Assembly: GCA_947504035.1 (NCBI GenBank)
Contig: CANNGA010000011.1
Span: 1 to 64,000 of the forward strand
Reading direction: 5' to 3'
Origin: an uncultured Flavobacteriaceae bacterium
Lineage (GTDB): Bacteria; Bacteroidota; Bacteroidia; Flavobacteriales; Flavobacteriaceae
Length of the DNA: 64,000 nucleotides
The notes beneath the pieces were generated by a model that saw nothing but the letters and a program-made list of their open reading frames with translations, did not search any database and was not told where the DNA came from. Of this stretch, positions 17,094 to 24,743 are shown one piece after another. Each line of letters opens with the position of its first letter. The stretch's first letter is position 1. The position numbers and the translations under genes are program-made.

Positions 17094-18242
17094 TTATTTC
17101 ACAAGGTGCTCTGGAAAATCGGATGTTTTTTCACAACACAATTGTTCCATAACCTGCTGTAATTCCGTTTTTAATAACGAAATGGTATGATCGCCACCTT
17201 TATTCCCTAAAGCAGATACGCCATACATGAATGAGCGTCCCATAAATGTAAATTTAGCACCACTAGCCATAGCTCTGGCAATGTCTGGTCCTGAGCGTAC
17301 ACCACTATCCATCATCACTTCTATTTGGTCTCCATACTTTTCTGCTATAGTAGCTAGTGGTTTAATGGTAGATTCTCCAGCGTCTAATTGACGCCCACCG
17401 TGGTTAGACACAATAATTCCATCTAAACCTAAACGAATGGCTTGCTCGGCATCATATTCAGAAGCGACACCTTTTAAGACTAATTTGCCTTTCCACATAT
17501 CGCGAATTGGCTTAATTTTGTCTTCATTAAGACGTCCAGAAAAGGTTTGATCCATAAACTTACCTAATTGTTTTAAGTCTAAATTTTTAGGCATATATGG
17601 TAATAAATTCGCGAAATTAGGAATACCGTGTTTTAAAGTTTGTAAACTCCAATGTGGTCTTCCAAAAGCTTGTAAGATATTCGTGATATTCATCTTTGGT
17701 GGCATGGCCAAACCATTTCTAATATCTCTTGGTCTAAACCCAAAACTAGGCACATCACAAAGAATAACCAAAACAGGGCATTCTGCTGCTTCTGCACGCT
17801 TAATAATATCATCTCTAAGGCTGTCTTCGGTAGGATGGTACAATTGAAACCAAGCCTTACCTTCTGTTAATTCTGCAGCACGCTCTATACTTGTAGTGGT
17901 TACTGTACTTAGAATAAACGGAATATTGTGTTCGAAAGCTGCTTTAGCTAAAATTTCTGGAGAATTAGGCCACATGAGTCCTTGTAACCCTACTGGGGCA
18001 ATACCAAAAGGCGCATCGTACTCTATACCAAATAAATTGGTTTTTTGAGACGAGCCATGGTGCTTTCTTAGATAGTTTGGCTTTAGCTGCACCTCTCTTA
18101 ATTCGGAGGTATTGCGAATTAAATTGACATCTTCATTACACCCACCATCTAAATATTCAAAAGCAAATTTTGGAATCTTTTGCTTTGCTCTCGTTCTTAA
18201 GTCATCTACTGATGGATAACGCGTATCGAACTTTAAAGCCAT
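17094..18242 (-). CDS. lldD: FMN-dependent L-lactate dehydrogenase / alpha-hydroxyacid oxidase
   Basis: A 382-residue TIM-barrel flavoenzyme. N-terminal FAFEYLDGGCNEDVN is typical of the family. The catalytic His and substrate Arg lie in SNHGGRQLD, and the phosphate-binding part is MDSGVRSGPDIARAMASGA followed by GRSFMYG. It would oxidise L-lactate to pyruvate with a membrane or soluble acceptor. In this operon L-lactate is the expected product of the fused aldolase/lactaldehyde dehydrogenase, so it closes the rhamnose-to-pyruvate route. An oxidase acting on another 2-hydroxyacid is the alternative. Confidence 0.8.
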   Translation of the reverse strand: MALKFDTRYPSVDDLRTRAKQKIPKFAFEYLDGGCNEDVNLIRNTSELREVQLKPNYLRKHHGSSQKTNLFGIEYDAPFGIAPVGLQGLMWPNSPEILAKAAFEHNIPFILSTVTTTSIERAAELTEGKAWFQLYHPTEDSLRDDIIKRAEAAECPVLVILCDVPSFGFRPRDIRNGLAMPPKMNITNILQAFGRPHWSLQTLKHGIPNFANLLPYMPKNLDLKQLGKFMDQTFSGRLNEDKIKPIRDMWKGKLVLKGVASEYDAEQAIRLGLDGIIVSNHGGRQLDAGESTIKPLATIAEKYGDQIEVMMDSGVRSGPDIARAMASGAKFTFMGRSFMYGVSALGNKGGDHTISLLKTELQQVMEQLCCEKTSDFPEHLVK

Positions 18243-18318
18243 ATCTTTTTATTTTTTAATTTAAAACTTTTCTCTTAATCTTGTACACATCCCGTTTTAG
18301 GTATGCCTCTATTTAGCA

Positions 18319-19689
18319 CTAACTTACAATAAACGGTACGTGCTTTTTAAGTGCGTAATTCTTTTTTAAGAATTTAGAATTTAGGCGTGTATCTGAAATA
18401 GATATCGCTGCACCTAATGCAGACCCTAATGAGGCCTGTGTTGTTCTTAATTTCTTATCTCTAAAATAATGAGAAAGTAATTTAATGTATAGGTCGTTAT
18501 CACTAAAACCACCATCTACATACAATCTGCTAATAGTGTCTTCACCTATAGCTTTTTTAATACATTTTATTTGTAACAATACCAACTCTGTCATTAATTG
18601 ATGGTAGGCATGTTCATATTTCGTAAATGTAATATGAGTTTCTGCAGGCATATCTTCGTCTTCTAAACCTTCCCATTTAAAGGCATGTTTAAAATCCTTG
18701 ATCAATTCAAAATACGTATCGTAATTAAACTTCACATTTCTATGGTAATCGTCATCTACACCATAACGTTCGTTTAACTTTTGTACCTGTAATTTATATT
18801 CATTTCCTAAGAATAGTCGTGCTGCTTTAACAGGTTTCCCATTAATACGCATGTAATTAATGGCATCACTATCGTTAGTGTCTTTTGAAATTGGATTTTC
18901 AGTAAACGGATTAAAGGCAATACTCCAAGTTCCTGTAGAGACTAAAATAAATTTTTTCTTAATACTTCTTACATAAGGTAATAAAGCCGCAGAACTATCG
19001 TGTATACCTACACCAATTTTAATACGATTACCGTTGTAATTCATATTAATACTAGTTTCTGTAGACACGATAGGCGGCAATATTTTATCTAATCCTTCTT
19101 TATATACCCACAAGTGGTAATCTTTCTCGGCATAATCCCAAAGTGCTGTATGACAACCAATACTGGTATATTCACTTAAAGGAATACCTGTAAAAACGTA
19201 ACTTAAATACTGTGGTAAGTGTAAAGAGTACTTAATCTTTTTAAAGACTTCAGGTTTTGTGGTCTTTAACCAGTACAATTGCAATCCAGAATTTAACATG
19301 CTTAAATCTGCACATCCTGTTTGTTGCAAGAAATCTTCTTTAGGGCCATAGGCTTCGAAAAAAGAAGAAACCACCTCGTCTGGTAAAGGCTTTGTATAGT
19401 TGTAAAGTGGTGTTACAGGATTACCATTTTCATCTAAATGCACAAAACTAGCACCGTAAGTTGAAAAGTTAATGGCTTTAACTCTAAACTTTTTAGCGGT
19501 AAGGATACGGTTAAACACCTCTTTGAGCCATTTTTGCAATGCAGCAAGATCTTCTGTTGGATGCCCGTCCTCGTCTTCTATTTCGTCGAACGAAATGTAT
19601 TCTTTATGTACTTCTTTAAAATCTTTATCAAAAAGAAAAAACTTTTTATTCGTTTTTCCTATATCAAAAACAGCTGTTACGTTTTTCAT
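18319..19689 (-). CDS. rhaB: FGGY-family L-rhamnulokinase
   Basis: A 456-residue FGGY sugar kinase. The N-terminal phosphate-binding loop is AVFDIGKTNKKFFLFD, the substrate region has INFSTYGASFVHLD, and the ATP-site signature is VSTGTWSIAFNPF with later YVDGGFSDNDLYIKLL. It phosphorylates a ketose in the cytoplasm. Its position between the RhaI-type isomerase and the lactate dehydrogenase makes L-rhamnulose the likely substrate. It is closer to the Bacteroidota FGGY branch than to E. coli RhaB; fuculokinase is the alternative. Confidence 0.82.
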   Translation of the reverse strand: MKNVTAVFDIGKTNKKFFLFDKDFKEVHKEYISFDEIEDEDGHPTEDLAALQKWLKEVFNRILTAKKFRVKAINFSTYGASFVHLDENGNPVTPLYNYTKPLPDEVVSSFFEAYGPKEDFLQQTGCADLSMLNSGLQLYWLKTTKPEVFKKIKYSLHLPQYLSYVFTGIPLSEYTSIGCHTALWDYAEKDYHLWVYKEGLDKILPPIVSTETSINMNYNGNRIKIGVGIHDSSAALLPYVRSIKKKFILVSTGTWSIAFNPFTENPISKDTNDSDAINYMRINGKPVKAARLFLGNEYKLQVQKLNERYGVDDDYHRNVKFNYDTYFELIKDFKHAFKWEGLEDEDMPAETHITFTKYEHAYHQLMTELVLLQIKCIKKAIGEDTISRLYVDGGFSDNDLYIKLLSHYFRDKKLRTTQASLGSALGAAISISDTRLNSKFLKKNYALKKHVPFIVS

Positions 19690-19699
19690 ACTCTATATA

Positions 19700-20980
19700 T
19701 TATAGCCCTGTTGCTACAGTATTTCTACCTCTTTCTTTAATTAATTGCCCTCTTACATCTAAACTTCTGTACGCATTGATAGGACTTAATACACCACCAG
19801 CGTTTAAACGCGCTTTTTCTAATAATGGTCTAACGTCTGTTCTGTATGCTCCTTGTAAAATCTCTTGACATTTTACAACATCATTATCTAATTGTGCTGC
19901 TTTTAACTCCTTTTGGTCAATTAACATCGCTTTAGCGTATGCTTCTTGTATCGCTTCTAAAGATTGAATTAAATCTTCTAATGGATCTTTTACGTTATGA
20001 CTTGCATCGATCATCCATGCTAAATCTGGGTTTTGAGGATTGTTTTCCATACCGTATACCAATTCGTTGAAAATTAAGAACAACGCATAAGGTTTGATAC
20101 TTCCTACTGTTAAATCGTCATCACCGTACTTACTATCATTAAAGTGGAAACCACCTAATTTACCTTTTAATTGTAAGATAGAAACGATTTGTTCGATGTT
20201 AGAGTTTGGTAAGTGGTGTCCTAAATCTACTAAAGTGTATGCTTTATCGCCACAACCATTAGCTAACATTAAAGACGCTCCCCAATCTTGGATAACTGTA
20301 CTGTAGAAGTTTGGCTCGTAAGGCTTGTACTCTACTAATAGTTTCCAATCGTCTGGTAACCCTTTGTAAATATCAATTAAACTGTCTTGTGTATTTTGAA
20401 ACGCTGTTTGGAAGTTATTTTGTCCTGGGAAACAAGACCCATCGGCTAACCATACAGTTAAGGCTTTAGACCCTAATTTGTCACCAATTTTAATAACGTC
20501 TAAGTTGTGTTGTATAGCCTGCTCTCTTACGGCTTGGCTTGTATTGCTTAAAGACCCGTACTTGTACGTTTCGCCAGCATCTTTTTGATCTTGGAATGTA
20601 TTAGAGTTTACAGCATCAAACTTTATATTTAAAGCATCTGCTTGCTCTTTAATTGCAGCATAATCAGAAGGGATGTCCCATGGAATGTGTAATGATACCG
20701 CTCCAGCAGTTTGTGTTAAGCTATGTAACACACCTATATCTTCAATCTTTTGTTCTAGACTAGAAGGTTCTCCATAAAAAGAAAAACGCCCAAAACGCGT
20801 TCCACCTGCTCCTAAAGCCCAACTTGGTATTGCAACTTGAAAGTCTGCTAACTTAGATACTATTGCATTAACATCTTTACCTTGCTTGGTTAACTTATTG
20901 GCTAAAAAATCAAAATTATCTTTATGATTGTCTAATCCTGATTTGTTTGATTCTGATACTTGATCTTGATTTATTTTCAT
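19700..20980 (-). CDS. rhaI: L-rhamnose isomerase, RhaI type (TIM-barrel sugar isomerase)
   Basis: A 426-residue xylose-isomerase-like TIM-barrel enzyme of the Pseudomonas stutzeri RhaI group, not the E. coli RhaA group. Metal ligands can be placed at the Glu of VEYKPYEPNFY, the Asp/His of LVDLGHHLPN, and the His/Asp of GGFHFNDSKYGDDDL; a later Asp is in MIDASHN. It interconverts L-rhamnose and L-rhamnulose with Mn2+ or a similar metal. It lies 10 nt before the kinase. A large hairpin precedes it at 21010-21046. Confidence 0.85.
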   Translation of the reverse strand: MKINQDQVSESNKSGLDNHKDNFDFLANKLTKQGKDVNAIVSKLADFQVAIPSWALGAGGTRFGRFSFYGEPSSLEQKIEDIGVLHSLTQTAGAVSLHIPWDIPSDYAAIKEQADALNIKFDAVNSNTFQDQKDAGETYKYGSLSNTSQAVREQAIQHNLDVIKIGDKLGSKALTVWLADGSCFPGQNNFQTAFQNTQDSLIDIYKGLPDDWKLLVEYKPYEPNFYSTVIQDWGASLMLANGCGDKAYTLVDLGHHLPNSNIEQIVSILQLKGKLGGFHFNDSKYGDDDLTVGSIKPYALFLIFNELVYGMENNPQNPDLAWMIDASHNVKDPLEDLIQSLEAIQEAYAKAMLIDQKELKAAQLDNDVVKCQEILQGAYRTDVRPLLEKARLNAGGVLSPINAYRSLDVRGQLIKERGRNTVATGL

Positions 20981-21009
20981 TTGTATTGACTTCTTTAAAA
21001 ATCAAAAAG

Positions 21010-21046
21010 ATACTTCCAAAAACATAAGGTATGTTTATGGAAGTAT
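21010..21046 (-). terminator. intercistronic hairpin between aldolase and isomerase genes
   Basis: Arms 21010-21024 (ATACTTCCA then AAAACA) and 21032-21046 (TGTTTA then TGGAAGTAT) pair over 14 of 15 positions around a 7-nt loop. On the minus strand the hairpin is followed by CTTTTTGATTTTTAAAG. It looks like an intrinsic terminator or attenuator inside the operon. It may reduce downstream expression or stabilise the aldolase mRNA 3' end. Confidence 0.65.
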
Positions 21047-21077
21047 GCTTCTATAAAATTAATTGGATGTTAAAAAC

Positions 21078-23183
21078 TTATCTTACGAATGCATTCGCCA
21101 TTCCACCATCAACATTAATAATGTTTCCAGTAGACTTATCTAGAATACCTACTAAAGAGAATACACCGTTTGCAATATCATCTGGAGTGATGATAGCATG
21201 TAATAAGTTTCTCTTAGCGTAAAATGCTGGTAATTCTTCTACGGTAATACCGTTTGCTTTAGCACGTCCTTCGGCCCAAGCACCTTCCCATATTTTACTA
21301 CCTACAATAACACCATCTGGATTTACTGTATTTACTCGTACTTTATCTTTTGCTAATTCAGCAGCTAATAAACGTACCATGTGCTGTTGTGCTGCTTTTG
21401 CAGTACCGTAAGCAACATTATTTGGTCCAGCTACTAATCCGTTTTTACTTGCAATAGCGATGTAATCACCACCAAGGCCTTGCTGACGAGCGATTGCTGC
21501 AAATTGTTTTGCTAAATCAAACTGTCCTTTTACAAGAATACTTTGTAAAATATTCCAATCTTTATCTGTAGTATCTTCAATTGGTTTAGAGATCGCTAAT
21601 CCAGCACTATGTACAATGATATCTACCCCACCAAATTCTAAAATTGCTTTTTTGTAAGCACTTGCGATAGATTCTGTGCTTGTAACATCACATACAGCAT
21701 ATGTAGATACATCACGCTTGTATGTAGCGTTAGCTTCTACAAGTGCTTCTTCGTTAATATCTGTAAGTACAACATTAGCACCTTGAGCTGCTAATTTATC
21801 AGCGATAGCTTTACCAATTCCACCACCTGCTCCAGTAACTAATGCTACTTTACGAGATAATGGTAATTCTTTTGGCATACGTTGTAATTTCGCCTCTTCT
21901 AATAACCAGTATTCTATATCAAATGCTTCTTGTCTTGGTAAAGACGTGTAAGCAGTAATCGCTTCTGCACCACGCATTACGTTAATAGCATTGATGTAGA
22001 ATTCACTAGCCACACGTGTTGTTTGCTTGTTTTTTGCAAAACTAAACATACCAACTCCAGGGAAAATAATAATTACTGGATTTGCATCACGTATTGCTGG
22101 GCTATTGTCTTTTTTGCATGTGTTGTAATAATCTACATACTCTTGACGGTAAGCTGCAAATGCAGGCTCTAATTTCTTTAATATAGCATCTGAATCTGAT
22201 AAATCTTCGTTTTTATCTAATTCTAATACTAAAGGCTGAATTTTTGTTCTCAAGAAGTGATCTGGACAAGAAGTACCCATAGGTGCCAATCTTTCTAAAT
22301 CATTACTGTTGATGTATTCCATCACCACGTCTGTATCAGAGAAGTGTCCAATCATTCTATTTTCAGAAGAACATAATCCTCTTAATAATGGCATTAATTG
22401 AGACGCTTTTTCTAAACGTTCTTCTTGTGGTAAGCTCTCTACTTTTTGACCTCCAAAAACAGGACCATTAGCTTCGATCTTTTTTGTGATATAGTCTGAA
22501 GCCATTTCAATAACTTCTAAACTATTCATATAACATTCATAAGATGTATCACCCCATGTAAATAAACCGTGGCTTCCTAAAACGATACCTCTAATACCTG
22601 GGTTATCTGCTAAACACTTTTCTAACTGTAAACCTAAATCGAAACCTGGCTTTTGCCAAGGCACCCATCCCATAGTATCTCCCCAAATCTCTTTGGTTAC
22701 TTTCTCACTATCTTCTGCAGCTGCAACAGCAATTAACGCATCTGGATGTAAGTGATCGATATGTGCAAAAGGTAATAAACCATGTAAAGGCGTATCAATA
22801 GATGGTGCTTTACTGTCTAAATCATAAATACAGTGATTAAAAAGACCTACCATACGATCTTCATCGTGTAATCCTTGGTAAACATTCTTTAAGTCTCTTA
22901 ATCTTTTTGTGTAAAGACCTGCAATACCAGATCTCGTTAACGTTCCTATGTCTCCACCAGAACCTTTAACCCACATTACCTCAACTTCTTCATTTGTTAA
23001 AGGATCTGTTTCAATTGTTTTACAGCTCGTGTTTCCACCTCCGTAATTTGTAATTCTTAAATCTGCACCTAAGATGTTTGAACGGTACAAAAATAATTCT
23101 ACTTGATTGTCATTTAACGCTGCCGCTTTTTCGTCGTCCCACAGGTAATCAACGTATTTAAAAGTCTTCGTGATGTTTTCCAT
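21078..23183 (-). CDS. rhaD: bifunctional rhamnulose-1-phosphate aldolase / short-chain (lactaldehyde) dehydrogenase
   Basis: A 701-residue fusion. Residues 1-~420 are a class II aldolase: zinc-ligand block FAHIDHLHPDALIA and the second His in LGSHGLFTWG. From about 445 a short-chain dehydrogenase follows: NAD loop VTGAGGGIGKAIA and catalytic Tyr/Lys in NVAYGTAKAAQQ. This is the TIGR02632-type enzyme. The aldolase splits L-rhamnulose-1-P into DHAP and L-lactaldehyde, and the SDR half oxidises lactaldehyde to L-lactate. It is first in the operon; a TATATTTG -7 box lies at 23210-23217. Confidence 0.9.
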   Translation of the reverse strand: MENITKTFKYVDYLWDDEKAAALNDNQVELFLYRSNILGADLRITNYGGGNTSCKTIETDPLTNEEVEVMWVKGSGGDIGTLTRSGIAGLYTKRLRDLKNVYQGLHDEDRMVGLFNHCIYDLDSKAPSIDTPLHGLLPFAHIDHLHPDALIAVAAAEDSEKVTKEIWGDTMGWVPWQKPGFDLGLQLEKCLADNPGIRGIVLGSHGLFTWGDTSYECYMNSLEVIEMASDYITKKIEANGPVFGGQKVESLPQEERLEKASQLMPLLRGLCSSENRMIGHFSDTDVVMEYINSNDLERLAPMGTSCPDHFLRTKIQPLVLELDKNEDLSDSDAILKKLEPAFAAYRQEYVDYYNTCKKDNSPAIRDANPVIIIFPGVGMFSFAKNKQTTRVASEFYINAINVMRGAEAITAYTSLPRQEAFDIEYWLLEEAKLQRMPKELPLSRKVALVTGAGGGIGKAIADKLAAQGANVVLTDINEEALVEANATYKRDVSTYAVCDVTSTESIASAYKKAILEFGGVDIIVHSAGLAISKPIEDTTDKDWNILQSILVKGQFDLAKQFAAIARQQGLGGDYIAIASKNGLVAGPNNVAYGTAKAAQQHMVRLLAAELAKDKVRVNTVNPDGVIVGSKIWEGAWAEGRAKANGITVEELPAFYAKRNLLHAIITPDDIANGVFSLVGILDKSTGNIINVDGGMANAFVR

Positions 23184-23674
23184 TGTTATATTATAAATAA
23201 AATATTGCCCAAATATAAATTAGACGCGTAATATTTGTATCCTGTACTATACTGCAAAAAAAACAACTGAAAGTAAGAAAAATCCAAAGCTTAACATACA
23301 AACAACGTTTTATTCAATTCAAATAAAGAATATCGAAATATTACCACTTTTCATCGGGTAAAAATTTGAATTCCGTAAATATAGGTTTTTATTCTTTTAA
23401 TTTTTCTTAACATTAATTTAATCTTCAAAATTAAAAGAACTCATTTTTCATTAGAAATACATCTGCTTGTTGTCAATTCCGCATTTATTGCCTTATAAAA
23501 ATTAATAATTACCCTTATTTTATGTAAAAATAAAAACAATTTCTCAAACTCCCTTTAAAACAGACAGATACATCTTAAATTATATTCAATTTATATTTTT
23601 CATTATTAATATCCTTCGCTAAATTTGTATAAATTACAGAGCCCGTTATATATTTTAGATAAACTGAATTGAAA
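23184..23674. promoter_or_regulatory. divergent control region rhaD / GntR regulator
   Basis: This 491-nt AT-rich gap has a -7 box for each gene: TATATTTG on minus at 23210-23217 (leader about 20 nt) and TAAATTTG on plus at 23620-23627. Next to each lies a similar element, TTTGTATcctGTAC at 23234-23247 and TTTGTATaaaTTAC at 23624-23637. The second contains the dyad TGTA-N5-TACA. The half-site ATTTGTA resembles the operator of AraR-type GntR/LacI hybrid regulators, so these are candidate operators of the adjacent GntR protein. No gene is seen in the gap. Confidence 0.45.
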
Positions 23675-24715
23675 ATGATGAAATTTATAAAAATTGATGA
23701 AGATTCTAGGATTCCTAAATATCAACAAATTATAGATTCTATTATTCATAATATATCTATTGGGAATCTCACGATCGATCAAAAAATTCCATCCATTAAT
23801 ATGTTTAGTGAGGAGTTTTATTTATCCAGAGATACGGTAGAAAAGGCCTATGGTATTCTAAAAGAGCGTAATATTATTACATCTATAAGAGGGAAAGGTT
23901 TTTATATCTCTAGAACAAAATTAATTTCTAAAGTTAACATCTTGTTTCTTGTTAACAAACTGAGCACTTACAAATTAAGAACTTACAATCATTTTATAGA
24001 TGCTATTGGTGCCAATTCGCATACCGATTTACACATTTACCACTGTAGTGAAACGTTATTTTTAAACCTGTTAAATAAGAACAAATCGGCCTACGATTAT
24101 TTTATCATCATGCCGCATTTTAAAACTGAAGGTTTAAAACATGTTAGCTTTACAGAAAAGGTGATCGAGGCGATGAAAAGCATTCCTCGAAACAAACTTA
24201 TCGTATTAGACAATATAAAGCCTAATATTGAGGGCAGCCTAAGAGAGATTTATCAGGATTTTGAAAATGATATTTACGACGCCTTAAAGTTAGGATTGTA
24301 TAAAATAGAAAAATACAAAAAAATCATGTTGATCTATCCTAGCAAATCCGTATACCCCTACCCGCGAAGAATTTTACATGGGTTTCGAAAGTTTTGTGTG
24401 GAGCACCAATTAGACTTTGAAATTATGGATAAAATTTACGATGATATGATTGTAAAAAAAGGCGATTTATTCATCACTATTGAAGAATCAGATTTGGTGA
24501 ATCTCGTAAAACAGGTAAGGGAAGACGAATTTGAAATTGGTACAGACATTGGTATCATCTCTTATAACGACACACCACTTAAGGAACTACTAGGCATCAC
24601 CGTAATGTCTACCGATTTTAAAGTCATGGGAGAAACCGCAGCACACATGATCCTTAATAAAGAAACGGGACAAGTAAAAGTACCTTTTAATTTTATAGAA
24701 CGCGAGTCGCTCTAA
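23675..24715 (+). CDS. GntR-family regulator with LacI-like sugar-binding domain
   Basis: A 346-residue protein from the ATG at 23675; a TTG at 23669 is the alternative. N-terminal winged helix of the GntR type: SRIPKYQQIIDSIIHNISIG, then KIPSINMFSEEF, and DTVEKAYGILKERNIITSIR, about residues 8-75. The rest is a periplasmic-binding-protein fold (LIVLDNIKPNIEGS, IGIISYNDTPLKELL) as in AraR. It is divergent from the rhamnose operon and probably senses rhamnose, rhamnulose or a phosphorylated form. A repressor role is inferred from architecture. Confidence 0.85.
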   Translation: MMKFIKIDEDSRIPKYQQIIDSIIHNISIGNLTIDQKIPSINMFSEEFYLSRDTVEKAYGILKERNIITSIRGKGFYISRTKLISKVNILFLVNKLSTYKLRTYNHFIDAIGANSHTDLHIYHCSETLFLNLLNKNKSAYDYFIIMPHFKTEGLKHVSFTEKVIEAMKSIPRNKLIVLDNIKPNIEGSLREIYQDFENDIYDALKLGLYKIEKYKKIMLIYPSKSVYPYPRRILHGFRKFCVEHQLDFEIMDKIYDDMIVKKGDLFITIEESDLVNLVKQVREDEFEIGTDIGIISYNDTPLKELLGITVMSTDFKVMGETAAHMILNKETGQVKVPFNFIERESL

Positions 24716-24743
24716 CCCTCATAACCTACTTGATTACGGATAA

